This document shows positions 1 through 10,596 of a stretch of DNA of 64,000 bases, piece by piece (position 1 is the first letter of the stretch; each line of letters begins with the position of its first letter). The stretch is from contig SCRI01000082.1 in the NCBI GenBank assembly GCA_004298675.1, positions 1 to 64,000 on the forward strand, written 5' to 3'. This DNA is from a bacterium (GTDB lineage: Bacteria > Vulcanimicrobiota > Vulcanimicrobiia > Vulcanimicrobiales > SCRA01). A program made the position numbers and the translations under genes. Under the pieces are notes generated by a model. The model searched no databases and was not told the origin of the DNA. It saw only the letters and a program-made list of their open reading frames with translations.

Positions 1-883
1 CGAGTTTCGCAACTGGATCTCCGCGGATGGCCGTACCGGCCTCCCGGCGGCCGCGGGACGCTACCATCTCTACGTCTCCTACGCTTGCCCCTGGGCCCAT
101 CGCACGATCATCACGCGCCGGCTCAAGGGCTTGGAGGAGACGATCGGCATGACCGCCGTGGATCCGATCCGCGACGAGCGCGGTTGGGCCTTCCGCGACG
201 TGCCCGGCGCCTCCAGGGACCCCGTCAACGGTTTCCACTACCTGAGCGAGGCCTATACGGCCACGGACCCCGCTTACCGCGCACGGGTTACCGTGCCGGT
301 GCTCTGGGACACGCAGACCAAACGCATCGTCAGCAACAGCGACGACGACATCATGCGCATGTTCGAGACCGAGTTCGACGCCTTCGGTGACGGCGGCGCG
401 CTCGATCTCTATCCGGAGGCTCACCGTACCGAAATCGAGACGCTCAACGCCTGGATCTACGAGACGATCAACAACGGCGTCTATCGCGCCGGGTTCGCCA
501 CGACGCAACAGGCGTACGAGCGCGCCGCTTATCGCCTCTTCGAGAGCCTGGACACGCTGGAGGATCGGCTCTCAACCCGGCGCTACCTCTGCGGTCCGCG
601 ACCCGTGGAGAGCGATTGGCGCCTCTTCGTGACGCTCGTGCGGTTCGACGCCGTGTACTACGGCCATTTCAAGTGCAACTTGCGCCGCATCGTCGACTAT
701 CCGAATCTCTTTGGCTACCTGCGCGACCTTTACCAGATCGACAGCGTCGCCGAGACCGTCAACTTCGACCACATCAAGCGTCACTACTACTACACGCACG
801 ACGACATCAATCCCACGCGCATCGTCCCGATCGGGCCGCGGCAAGATCTGATGACGCCGCACGGGCGCGAGCGTCTGAACTGA
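1..883 (+). CDS. Glutathionyl-hydroquinone reductase (GST family), 5'-truncated
   Basis: The frame is open from base 2 to the TGA at 881-883, so the N-terminus (probably about 30 residues) lies outside the window. The visible 293 residues contain the CPWAHRT motif (Cys about residue 29 of the visible part), typical of the YqjG/ECM4/Xi-class glutathione transferases that reduce glutathionyl-hydroquinones, and an all-helical C-terminal half ending in the family-typical region with HYYYTHDDINPTRI. It is a cytosolic thiol-redox enzyme. The stop lies 2 bases before the next ATG, so it is probably cotranscribed with the FtsH-like gene. Family assignment is firm; the physiological substrate is inferred from the family. 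Confidence 0.88.
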   Translation, partial: EFRNWISADGRTGLPAAAGRYHLYVSYACPWAHRTIITRRLKGLEETIGMTAVDPIRDERGWAFRDVPGASRDPVNGFHYLSEAYTATDPAYRARVTVPVLWDTQTKRIVSNSDDDIMRMFETEFDAFGDGGALDLYPEAHRTEIETLNAWIYETINNGVYRAGFATTQQAYERAAYRLFESLDTLEDRLSTRRYLCGPRPVESDWRLFVTLVRFDAVYYGHFKCNLRRIVDYPNLFGYLRDLYQIDSVAETVNFDHIKRHYYYTHDDINPTRIVPIGPRQDLMTPHGRERLN

Positions 884-885
884 CC

Positions 886-2763
<1,878 letters not shown>

Positions 2764-2792
2764 TCGGCCGCAGGCGGCGGTAGGATGGTGCC

Positions 2793-4541
2793 GTGCGCAC
2801 GCCCGCGGATGCTCAGCGTCTGGTGCTCGAATCACTAGCGGTACTCCCGAGCGAGGACGTGCCGCTCGACGCTGCCTCGGCGCGCGTGTTGGCCACCGAC
2901 GTCACGGCCGAGCGCGACTACTGGCCCTTCGCACGCGCGGCCATGGACGGCATCGCCGTGCGTGCGGCCGATCTTGCCGGCGCCACGCCGGAGCGGCCCG
3001 TGCGGCTCCTCCTCGACGGTGCCGCCTATTGCGGCGACGCGCCGTCGTCCGGCCCATCCGCCGGCTGCGCCGCGCGCATCGCCACCGGCGCGCCGCTTCC
3101 CACCGGCTGCGATGCCGTCGTCCCCAACGAGTGCGTGCAGTGGGATGGCGATAGCGTTGCGGTGCTGCGCCCGGTGGCAAGCGCCAAGCACGTCTTCCCC
3201 GCCGGTGAGGATGCGCGGGCGGGCGAGACGGTCCTGCGCGCCGGGAGCCGTTTGAGTGGAGCGCAGATCGGCCTCCTGGCGGCCTTGGGGCACGTACGCG
3301 TCGCGGTCGTCAGGCGCCCACGAGTCGCCATCGTCGCGTGCGGCGACGAGCTCGTGCCCGCGGGGACGGGCTTGACACCCGGCAAGGTGCACGACAGCAA
3401 CACGCCCGCGCTGGCCGCGGAGTTACGGGCTCTCGGTGCCGACGTCGTACGGTTGGGTATCGCGCCGGACGACCCTCTCCGCCTGGAGCAACTGCTCCGG
3501 CGCGCCCGCACTGCCGACGCGGTGATCACCTGCGGCGGGCTCTCGGTAGGCGAGCGGGACTTCGCGCGCGCGGCGCTGCGCAACGTCGGCGTCACGCTCG
3601 TGTTCGCGGGTGTGTCGATGAAGCCGGGGCACCCGGCGTCCTTCGGGCTCTGGGAAGGGCGTCCGGTCTTTGCGTTGCCGGGGACACCCAGCGCGTGCCG
3701 CGTGGCCTTCGAGGTTTTGGTACGTCCCGCCATCTTGACGCTGCTGGGCGATCGCCACATCCATCGCCCGCACGCACTCGTACGGCTGGCGCGCGACCTG
3801 CAGCTACAGGCGGGGCGCTCGCGTCTGCTGTGGGCGCGCTTGAGCAGCGATGCATACGGCGCGATCGTCGAGCCGCTGGTGGATCAGGGGAGTGCCACCA
3901 TCCGCTCCCCCAGCGACGCGCAGGCGCTGTTGCTGTTGGGTCCAACGCAGAGCACGCTCCCCGCCGGAACGTTCGTGCAGACTTGGGTCCTGGACGAAAG
4001 CTACGCCGGTCTGCTGCGCCGCGGTCCCCGCGCGGTTGTCAGCGTCGTGGGTGCGCGCAACGCCGGGAAGACACGCCTGATCGAGTTGCTGATCGAAGCC
4101 TGTGCGCGTCACGGCGTGCGCATCGGCGTCGTGAAGCATCACGGCCACATGCTGCACCTGGACGAGCCGGGGAAGGACACCGATCGCGCGCTGCGCGCCG
4201 GCGCAGCCGGCGCCGTCTTGACCGGGGCCAGGGGCCTGGTCTGCCGGGCACCCCGTGCCGGCGAGCCCGGTATCGCCGAGGCGCTCGCGTGTATGCCCAG
4301 CGCGGATCTGGTGCTGGTGGAGGGCTACGCCTCCTCAGGCCTCCCCAAGCTGCTCGTGCGCCGCGTGGGCTACGCCACCGATCGCCCCGAACCCGCGGGG
4401 CCGATCCTCGCTGTGGTAGGCGAGGGACCGGCCCCCGAGGGCACACCCTTCTTCGCTTGGGAGGCGATCGATGCGCTCGCCGAGCATCTCATTGCACGCA
4501 TCCCGGATGCGCCGCTGCGCCAGCTCGCTGGGAAGGCTTAG
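2793..4541 (+). CDS. Molybdopterin molybdotransferase MoeA fused to MobB
   Basis: A 582-residue bifunctional protein. Residues 1 to about 405 are MoeA (molybdate insertion into adenylylated molybdopterin): PFARAAMDGIAV near residue 50, CGDELVPAG, VHDSN, TCGGLSVGERDF, MKPGHPASFG and LPGTPSACRVAFE. From about residue 412 a MobB domain follows, with the P-loop GARNAGKT near 420 and GVVKHHGH, which aids guanine-dinucleotide cofactor formation. The start is GTG at 2793 after a weak purine-rich site. Cytosolic. It overlaps the porin gene tail-to-tail by 4 bases and sits beside a molybdoenzyme operon, which would use its product. A fused architecture of this kind is known in some bacteria. Confidence 0.92.
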   Translation: MRTPADAQRLVLESLAVLPSEDVPLDAASARVLATDVTAERDYWPFARAAMDGIAVRAADLAGATPERPVRLLLDGAAYCGDAPSSGPSAGCAARIATGAPLPTGCDAVVPNECVQWDGDSVAVLRPVASAKHVFPAGEDARAGETVLRAGSRLSGAQIGLLAALGHVRVAVVRRPRVAIVACGDELVPAGTGLTPGKVHDSNTPALAAELRALGADVVRLGIAPDDPLRLEQLLRRARTADAVITCGGLSVGERDFARAALRNVGVTLVFAGVSMKPGHPASFGLWEGRPVFALPGTPSACRVAFEVLVRPAILTLLGDRHIHRPHALVRLARDLQLQAGRSRLLWARLSSDAYGAIVEPLVDQGSATIRSPSDAQALLLLGPTQSTLPAGTFVQTWVLDESYAGLLRRGPRAVVSVVGARNAGKTRLIELLIEACARHGVRIGVVKHHGHMLHLDEPGKDTDRALRAGAAGAVLTGARGLVCRAPRAGEPGIAEALACMPSADLVLVEGYASSGLPKLLVRRVGYATDRPEPAGPILAVVGEGPAPEGTPFFAWEAIDALAEHLIARIPDAPLRQLAGKA

Positions 4542-5671
4542 AACGACGCGCCGACCTCCAGCGCGAGACGGAACTGCGACGCCTGCGTCCCCGCCGCTCC
4601 GAAGCCGATCCCCGGCGTCAGATGGCTGACGTCTACCGCGGAGGCCTCCGCGCGGGCGAAGGCGTGGCCCAGCCGGTAGGTAGGCGTGAGCGTGTAGCTC
4701 CACGCACTGCTGCCGGGGCCGTAACCGATGAGGTCCGCATTCGCGCTGGTGTCGGTGGTGCCGCTGGCATTCTTGACGTACTCCACGCGCGCCCCTAACG
4801 ACCAGGTGCCGTTCAACGCATAGGACCCCAAGAGCGAGCCGCCCGTGGCATGCTCGTCGGCGCTATAGCCCAGCGCTGCGTTCGCCGGGGAGTCGACGAA
4901 GAGCAGATACGGGCTCAACGACCAGCGCCCAGCGGTCGTCGTCAGCATCACGTTGTACTCGCGCTTGTTGGCGACCCCCGCCGTGACGTTACCGGGCGTC
5001 CCGGCCTGCGGCACGATGACGGCCAGGGCCACGCTGGTGGCGGAGCTGGTATTGTAGCCGATCATCCCTTCCTGCGCCCAGTGCGTACCGGAGTAGTAGC
5101 CGTCGTTCAGCTCATACGCGGCGATCAGCTTCCCCTGACTGTAGGTTGCGCGCACACCGCGGCTGATGAGCGGCTCCATGTTCCAAAGCAACCCACGCTG
5201 CACGTTGACGTTCTGGTAGGTGAAGACTCCCTCCGAACCCAGCAGCGTCGCTTGCTGGCCTACGCTGACGACCAAACTCGACGTCGGCGCATAGCCGACG
5301 TACGCCAGTGGAAACGGCGTAAAGAGGTTGGTGTTGGCGCCTTTCTGGAGCGTGGGATTACCCGCGAAGCCGACCACGGGAAAGTCGTAGATCCCCGCGG
5401 TCAAGCCGAAACGCACCGGGCCGCTGCCCTTCGACACGGTCAAGAGCGCATTGGTGACGTTGCCGCGCGCCGCTTCGTCTTGGCCGCTTACGGTATCGAA
5501 GCTGCCAACGGCGTTGACGCCGCCGCCCGTCGTGACGATGCTCGCAGCACTGAAGGCGCCGTTGACCGTCACGCCGGCAGCGTTGTCGTCGGCGACTGCC
5601 GGTGCAGCCGCGCAGACAAGCACGGCTGCGACGCCGAGCACGGTGAGGTATCTCATCGATGACTTGGGCAT
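4538..5671 (-). CDS. Outer-membrane beta-barrel porin-like protein
   Basis: About 377 residues. An N-terminal Sec signal peptide (MRYLTVLGVAAVLVCAAAP, cleavage near AVA-DD) is followed by alternating hydrophobic/polar stretches rich in Gly, Thr, Ser and Tyr, as in amphipathic beta strands, and the protein ends in Phe (GASF), the classic C-terminal signature of outer-membrane barrels. The ATG at 5671 has AAAGG 6 bases upstream; an ATG two codons earlier (5677) is possible but too close to that site. It lies 22 bases downstream of the molybdoenzyme gene on the same strand and may provide substrate passage for that periplasmic system. Specific substrate unknown. Confidence 0.75.
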   Translation of the reverse strand: MPKSSMRYLTVLGVAAVLVCAAAPAVADDNAAGVTVNGAFSAASIVTTGGGVNAVGSFDTVSGQDEAARGNVTNALLTVSKGSGPVRFGLTAGIYDFPVVGFAGNPTLQKGANTNLFTPFPLAYVGYAPTSSLVVSVGQQATLLGSEGVFTYQNVNVQRGLLWNMEPLISRGVRATYSQGKLIAAYELNDGYYSGTHWAQEGMIGYNTSSATSVALAVIVPQAGTPGNVTAGVANKREYNVMLTTTAGRWSLSPYLLFVDSPANAALGYSADEHATGGSLLGSYALNGTWSLGARVEYVKNASGTTDTSANADLIGYGPGSSAWSYTLTPTYRLGHAFARAEASAVDVSHLTPGIGFGAAGTQASQFRLALEVGASF

Positions 5672-5693
5672 CTGCATCCTTTCGTGTGTCCTT

Positions 5694-8156
5694 TCAGGCT
5701 CTGCGGTTCGAAATAGCGGGCGGATCGAAGGCCGTGACCGGTGGCAGCGCCTGCTCGTACTTCTTCACCTCCACCAGCGTGGTATTGGCGATGTTGGCTT
5801 GCGCGAGTTGCGAGCTCCCTTTGTCAAGCGTCAGCACGTTGACGAGGCCATGCTTGCAGAGCGACCCGTCCCTCTCGGGGACCTCAGGGTCGTACCAGGC
5901 ACCTTCGTGCAGGACCACCACGCCACGGCGCACGCGGTCCGTCACAAGCGCCCCAGCCAGCACCTCACCGCGCTCGTTGAACACGCGCACCACGTCGCCG
6001 TTGGCGATGCCGCGTTCGCGCGCGTCGTCGACGTTGAGCCACATCGGCTCACGCTCGTTTACCTCGTACCACTCCCGGATCCACGTGTTGCCGAGTTGCG
6101 AGTGCAGGCGATAGCGCGGATGCGGCGAGAGCAGATGGAGCGGGTACTGCTTGGCTCGAGCAGAACCCAGCCACTCTACGGGCTCCAGCCACGTGGCATG
6201 CGGCGGGCAATCGTCGTAATGGTAGCCCTCGATGATCTTGGAGTAGAGCTCGATCCGCCCCGAGGGCGTACCAAGCGGATGGAGCGCGGGATTTTCACGG
6301 AAATCCGCATGACTCGTGTAGCCCTTAGCCGCCTCCGGCACCGGAAACGCCACGCGTCCCTGCTCCCAGAACGCATCGAATGCCGGCATCTCGATCTTCA
6401 TCCCAGCCGCCTGCTTCAAGGTGGTGGCATAGAACGAGCGGATCCAATCCATCTCGCTCTTCCCCTCGGTGAACGCGTGCTCGAATCCAAGGCGCTTGGC
6501 AACACCGGTGAGGATGTCGATATCGTTACGTGACTCGAAGAGCGGCTCGATCACCTTGCGCATCGCGACGATGTACTCGTGCGAGTAGGCTCCGCAGACC
6601 TCGATGTCGTTCCGTTCGAACGTGGTGGTGGCAGGGAGCACGATGTCGGCGAACTTTGCTGTCGCCGTCCAGAACGGGTCCTGCACGATGATCGTCTCGG
6701 GCCGCCGCCAGGCCTCGACGACTTTGTTCGTCTGCCACAGGTGCGTCAGCGGATTGCCCCCTGCCCAGTAGATCAGATGGACGTCTGGATAGGTGATGAT
6801 CGTCCCGTTATACGCTACGTGTTGACCCGGATGGAGCAGCATCTCCGCCACGCGCTCGAATGGGAGCACGCTTTTGACCGGGTTTTCGCCGGCGGAGATA
6901 CCGGCAACGTCGGGAGCGGCCGCTGTCGGACTGCCGCCATTGTCATAGTGATAGCTGACGCCGAAGCCGCCGCCAGGCAATCCGATCTGGCCAAGCAGCG
7001 AAGCCAGCGTGACGAGCATCCAGTACGGTTGCTCGCCGTGGTCGGCGCGCTGGACGGCGTAGCCCGACATGAGCATGCTGCGGCTCTGTGCCATCCGTCT
7101 GGCGAGATCGCGAATCACGTTCGCGTCGAGGCCCGTGACGGCGGCGGCCCACGCCGGAGATTTCGGAACGCCGTCGCTCTTGCCGGTCAGGTACGCCGCG
7201 ATCCGATCGAAGCCAACCGTGTATTTCTCGATGAACTGCTTGTCGTAGCGCCCCTCGTCGTAAAGCACGTGCGCCATGCCCAGCATCAAGGCCGTGTCCG
7301 TGTTCGGACGCGGCGCCACCCACTGCGCGCCGAGGTAGACGGCCGTATCCGTCCGGCGCGGATCGATCGCGATGACTCGCGCCCGGCCCGCGCGCACTTT
7401 CTCACGGAAGCGCTCGATTGCGCCGTAGGCGTAGTGGTCCGCCGGATGCGTACCGATTTGATTGTCTTTGAGCGGGTCCACGCCCCAGAGGACCAGCAGC
7501 TCCGTGTGTTCCTGGATCACGGGCCAAGCGGTCTGCTGGTCGTACACTTCCAAGTCGCCAAGAATGTGCGGCAGAATGACCATCGCCGCCGCGATGCTGG
7601 GGTCTCCGGTACAGTCGGTGAAACCTCCGAAGAGTCCCAGCATGCGTCTGACCAGCGCCGACGCGCTGTGCAGCAGCCCCGCCGACTGCCAGTCGGCGGA
7701 GCCGGGGAAGATGCTGGCATTACCGTGCGCCGCGCGAACGCGTTTGAGCTCGCCGGCCACCAGATCGAGGGCCTCGTCCCAGCCGACGCGCACGAACTCC
7801 TCACGGCCGCGTCCCTCGCCGCCCGCGGCTGCCCCGCTTTTCAGAAAGCTCTTACGTACGGAGGGATACTGGACGCGACTCTTCGCATAGACGCTATCGG
7901 CGAAGGCCTCGATCATCGCCGTGGGATGGGCATCGCCGGAGAAGGGTGCCGCCCGGACGAAGCGCCCGCCTTGAACGGTGGCCTCCACCATCCCCCAGTG
8001 CGTGGCGGTCGGAGTCGTTGTACCGATCAGCGGATTCCCGCCCGGCGCGGCGGGCAGCACGGCGCGAGCGAGATCGGGATGGAGCAACAGGCCTCCGCCC
8101 AGCGCAGCTCCGCCGGCGATAAGCGCACGGCGCGAGAGCGGTCTGCGAACATTCAC
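5694..8156 (-). CDS. TMAO/DMSO/biotin-sulfoxide reductase-type molybdoenzyme, catalytic subunit
   Basis: About 820 residues, molybdopterin oxidoreductase family. The N-terminus carries a Tat signal (PLSRRALIAGG followed by a hydrophobic stretch ending LARA), so it acts in the periplasm. No N-terminal [4Fe-4S] cysteine motif is present and the segment FPGSADWQSAG aligns with the Mo-ligand serine region of DMSO/TMAO reductases (Ser about 158 from this start). Later motifs include TDCTGDPS, YWAGGNP and TTTFERNDIEVCG. GTG at 8156 was preferred over an upstream ATG (8198) because AAAGGTGAGG ends 6 bases before it. The cytochrome gene upstream overlaps the 8198 start and presumably supplies electrons. 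S- or N-oxide as acceptor is likely but not proven; arsenite- or other oxidoreductase activity is less likely. Confidence 0.87.
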   Translation of the reverse strand: MNVRRPLSRRALIAGGAALGGGLLLHPDLARAVLPAAPGGNPLIGTTTPTATHWGMVEATVQGGRFVRAAPFSGDAHPTAMIEAFADSVYAKSRVQYPSVRKSFLKSGAAAGGEGRGREEFVRVGWDEALDLVAGELKRVRAAHGNASIFPGSADWQSAGLLHSASALVRRMLGLFGGFTDCTGDPSIAAAMVILPHILGDLEVYDQQTAWPVIQEHTELLVLWGVDPLKDNQIGTHPADHYAYGAIERFREKVRAGRARVIAIDPRRTDTAVYLGAQWVAPRPNTDTALMLGMAHVLYDEGRYDKQFIEKYTVGFDRIAAYLTGKSDGVPKSPAWAAAVTGLDANVIRDLARRMAQSRSMLMSGYAVQRADHGEQPYWMLVTLASLLGQIGLPGGGFGVSYHYDNGGSPTAAAPDVAGISAGENPVKSVLPFERVAEMLLHPGQHVAYNGTIITYPDVHLIYWAGGNPLTHLWQTNKVVEAWRRPETIIVQDPFWTATAKFADIVLPATTTFERNDIEVCGAYSHEYIVAMRKVIEPLFESRNDIDILTGVAKRLGFEHAFTEGKSEMDWIRSFYATTLKQAAGMKIEMPAFDAFWEQGRVAFPVPEAAKGYTSHADFRENPALHPLGTPSGRIELYSKIIEGYHYDDCPPHATWLEPVEWLGSARAKQYPLHLLSPHPRYRLHSQLGNTWIREWYEVNEREPMWLNVDDARERGIANGDVVRVFNERGEVLAGALVTDRVRRGVVVLHEGAWYDPEVPERDGSLCKHGLVNVLTLDKGSSQLAQANIANTTLVEVKKYEQALPPVTAFDPPAISNRRA

Positions 8157-8181
8157 CGTATACCTCACCTTTCGTTGCTGC

Positions 8182-8817
8182 TTACTGCGCTCGAGCATGC
8201 TCCTGCAGATAGCGCGTGACCAGCGCCGTCTGCTCAGGATCGAGCGCGGCGTTTCTTACCATGGTCCGCAGGATACCGGGCCACTGATTGGCGGTGAACT
8301 CGGCCGGTGCGTGGAGCGCGTGACATGCGCTGCAGCGCGCGGCATACAGCTTCTGTGCGGACGACCACACGCTGGCGGCGTCGGGCACGAGGTGCGTGGC
8401 GTCAACCCAGCCCACGAGACGCACGTGCCGCCAAACGGTGCCGTAATCGTCGCGCTGCTCGGCTATCAGCGTCTCTTGCGGCGCTGCGGTTTCCAGCGTC
8501 GCTAGGACGATCCGGCGCCCCACGGCGCTGTAGAGCACGGCATCGGCGCCTTGGATCGACCACCCTTCCACGACGACCTCACTGCGCGCATGTGCCGCTT
8601 GCGGCGTGCCGCTCGGCATCACCGCCGTGCCGGGGCTGAGCGATCCGATCCCCCCACTGCCCTGGGCGGCGGCATAGAGTGGGGTCACGTCTTGGGTGAA
8701 CATCTGGCCAGCCGACGCCTTGGAGACCCCGATCAACGCCAGCGCGGTGATGGCGATCGTTAGGGTGACTGCCGCGGCCTTGTCTGCAAGCACAGACCAA
8801 CCATACACGTGGCGCAC
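8182..8817 (-). CDS. Membrane-anchored monohaem c-type cytochrome (TorC C-terminal-like)
   Basis: A 211-residue protein with an N-terminal membrane anchor (about residues 13-35), a periplasmic region containing EGW...QGADAVLYSAVGRRIVLATL, and one haem-binding CSACH motif near residue 165. A nearby Met (TMVRNAALD) could be the sixth ligand. The haem domain resembles the C-terminal pentahaem-cytochrome domain of TorC/TorY (CxxCH, then ANQWPG, then a terminal helix ending YLQ), but the tetrahaem NapC-like N-terminal part is absent. It is immediately upstream of the molybdoenzyme gene, so it probably passes electrons from the quinone-side chain to that enzyme. The TorC resemblance is from memory of the family. 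Confidence 0.8.
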   Translation of the reverse strand: MRHVYGWSVLADKAAAVTLTIAITALALIGVSKASAGQMFTQDVTPLYAAAQGSGGIGSLSPGTAVMPSGTPQAAHARSEVVVEGWSIQGADAVLYSAVGRRIVLATLETAAPQETLIAEQRDDYGTVWRHVRLVGWVDATHLVPDAASVWSSAQKLYAARCSACHALHAPAEFTANQWPGILRTMVRNAALDPEQTALVTRYLQEHARAQ

Positions 8818-8900
8818 GCACGCGTTACGAAGAACTCGAGCACGCCGTGCAGGCTACGCGCCTGCTTTCCCGCGGCGCAACACTCGGCGCCGCTGGAGCG

Positions 8901-9389
8901 CTACTGGTTGCCGGAGCAGATCATGTAGACGGAGGCGGTCTGCTTGGGATCCATCGGACGGCCGCACGGGCCTTTCAGAGCGCGCGGCAGCGCCGGATCG
9001 TCAGAGGGATAGAGCACCAGGTGCCCCGCGTACTGCTCGTGCTCGCTGGAGGTTACGTCAAGCGTGTACGCCATGGTTTGGTAGCCCCGCCGGCTCACTT
9101 GCAGGCGGTAATCACCGTGGTGCAGGCCCTTGAGTTGAAACGTCCCCTGCTTGTCCGTGCGGGTCTCTTGAAACGGCTGCAAGCCCACACGATAGGTGTC
9201 GGCATTGAAGACGCGCACGTGCGCCCCTTCGAGGGGCATGCTGCTGTGCACGTCGACGATCACGGCCTCCACGTTCGCAACCGGACTCTGTGCCGCGCGC
9301 GCGGCGAGAGGTGAGGCCAGCAGCACCGCGGCCGCGATCAGCGCAACGGCCAGAGGCAAGCGCTCGGCGAGCGCGATTCGTGTGTTCAT
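8901..9389 (-). CDS. Exported carboxypeptidase-regulatory-like (Ig-fold) domain protein
   Basis: A 162-residue protein with a signal peptide (hydrophobic LPLAVALIAAAVLLASPLAARA, cleavage near ARA-AQ) and one beta-sandwich domain with the pattern V..V..D..S..PLEGA.VRV, TDKQGTFQLKGL and GDYRLQVSRRGY, as in carboxypeptidase regulatory-like/transthyretin-like repeats. The last 30 residues have two Cys (PCGRP and MICSG) that could form a disulfide. It probably acts in the periplasm or at the surface. It lies 83 bases upstream of the cytochrome gene on the same strand and may belong to the same transcription unit. No catalytic residues recognised; function unknown. Confidence 0.65.
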   Translation of the reverse strand: MNTRIALAERLPLAVALIAAAVLLASPLAARAAQSPVANVEAVIVDVHSSMPLEGAHVRVFNADTYRVGLQPFQETRTDKQGTFQLKGLHHGDYRLQVSRRGYQTMAYTLDVTSSEHEQYAGHLVLYPSDDPALPRALKGPCGRPMDPKQTASVYMICSGNQ

Positions 9390-9450
9390 CTCCCGGTCTT
9401 ACCCGCGCCGAAACACCTGGCAAACGGCGCGGCATGCCATGGTGAGCCCC

Positions 9451-9479
9451 TTGTGAAAGCAGCGCGAACGCACTAAGAT
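9451..9479 (+). promoter_or_regulatory. Candidate sigma70-type promoter for the LacI-family gene
   Basis: TTGTGA (9451-9456) and TAAGAT (9474-9479) are separated by 17 bases, each matching the housekeeping consensus at 4 of 6 positions. Transcription would start near 9486, about 37 bases before the ATG. Seen by eye only. Confidence 0.35.
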
Positions 9480-9497
9480 GATCCCAAGCTAGCGCTT

Positions 9498-9505
9498 AAA
9501 CGTTT
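9498..9505. promoter_or_regulatory. Candidate LacI-family operator
   Basis: The 8-bp palindrome AAACGTTT with a central CpG is the typical core of LacI/GalR-family operators. It lies 18 bases before the lacI-family start codon and just downstream of the predicted promoter, consistent with autorepression. The outer positions match only partly (TTAAACGTTTTA). Confidence 0.4.
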
Positions 9506-9522
9506 TATAGCGTACGTAGTCT

Positions 9523-10596
9523 ATGTCAATCGAACATGACAACCGGACGAGCGCCCAGCATCTAGCCCGTCCGACATTGATCGACGTTGCAAGAGCGGCC
9601 GGTGTATCGATCGCCACGGTTTCCTACGCCCTCAACGGACGCCCGGGAGTGGGTGCGGAGACGCGGCGGCGCGTGTTGGAGCTGGCGGCGGCACTCGGAT
9701 TCCGTCCGAATCGTTTGGCGCGCGGATTGCGCTCGGGGCGCGCGCACGTCTTGGGGCTCTTGATCTCGGACGTGGCAAACCCCACCTATACGGAGATCGC
9801 CTCAGCGGTCGTCAACGAGGCCGCCGCGATCGGTTACCACGTCTTTCTCAGCCACGAAGGCGTGCACGGCGAGCTCAAACGCCAACAGGCCGAGGCGCTC
9901 TTGGACCAGCGTTGTGCGGGGCTCATCTTCACCTCCGTCGTCGAAGGCGACCGTCCGTTGCTCGCGCGGATCCGCGCGAGCGGCGTCCCGGTGGTCCAAG
10001 TAATCCGAAAGATCGACGGCGTAGGCGCGGACTTCATCGGTACGGACGAAGAGGCTGCCGGATACCGCGCGGCCGCGCACCTGCTCGCGCTCGGGCACCG
10101 GTGCATCGCGATGGCGGCCGGACCCCGCGTCTCGTCGGCCAGCCGTCTACGCGCCGCCGGCGTGCGCAGGGCCCTTGCCGCAGCAGGCTTGGCGATTCCC
10201 GCGCCTTGGTACAGCGAAGGCGATCTCAACGTGGAGTCCGGCTATGCTCTGTGCGCGCAGATGCTCTCGCAAGGCCCGCCGCCGACCGCGCTCGTATGCG
10301 GAAACGACGTGATGGCGCTGGGTTCGATGGATGCGATCATCGATGCAGGCTTGCGCATACCGGGCGATGTCGCGGTGGTCGGCTTCGACGACATGGCACT
10401 GGCATCGTCGCGCCTGATCGAGCTGACGACGGTACGCTCGCCGCACGCTGAGATTGGCAGGCGCGCGGTGCAGCGTCTACTCGAGCGTATCGAACGCCCC
10501 GAGCTGCCCGCGCGCGAGATCCTGCTGGAGGAACACTTGATCGTGCGCAGGTCCAGCGGCGGCCAGCGCGCTGCGGCGCAGGCTGCGATCGGTTAA
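9523..10596 (+). CDS. LacI/GalR-family transcriptional regulator
   Basis: A 357-residue regulator. Residues about 17-65 form the LacI-type helix-turn-helix and hinge (TLIDVARAAGVSIATVSYALNG, then RPNRLARGLRSGRAH), followed by a periplasmic-binding-protein-like effector domain (LGLLISDVANPTYTEIA, CGNDVMALGSMDAI, VAVVGFDDMALASS). It runs convergently with the KDPGal aldolase gene, overlapping by 4 bases, and is the nearest regulator for the sugar-acid cluster 10593-12815. The effector is therefore probably a sugar acid or its phosphorylated intermediate; this is inference from position. Confidence 0.9.
   Translation: MSIEHDNRTSAQHLARPTLIDVARAAGVSIATVSYALNGRPGVGAETRRRVLELAAALGFRPNRLARGLRSGRAHVLGLLISDVANPTYTEIASAVVNEAAAIGYHVFLSHEGVHGELKRQQAEALLDQRCAGLIFTSVVEGDRPLLARIRASGVPVVQVIRKIDGVGADFIGTDEEAAGYRAAAHLLALGHRCIAMAAGPRVSSASRLRAAGVRRALAAAGLAIPAPWYSEGDLNVESGYALCAQMLSQGPPPTALVCGNDVMALGSMDAIIDAGLRIPGDVAVVGFDDMALASSRLIELTTVRSPHAEIGRRAVQRLLERIERPELPAREILLEEHLIVRRSSGGQRAAAQAAIG

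Noticed and set aside
3338-4798. 486-codon open frame overlapping the MoeA-MobB gene in another frame
   Set aside because: Arg/Ala/Gly-rich shadow translation with no recognisable domain.
6579-8219. 546-codon open frame antisense to the molybdoenzyme gene
   Set aside because: High-GC shadow frame; composition is Arg/Val/Asp-rich without motifs, and the sense gene is unambiguous.
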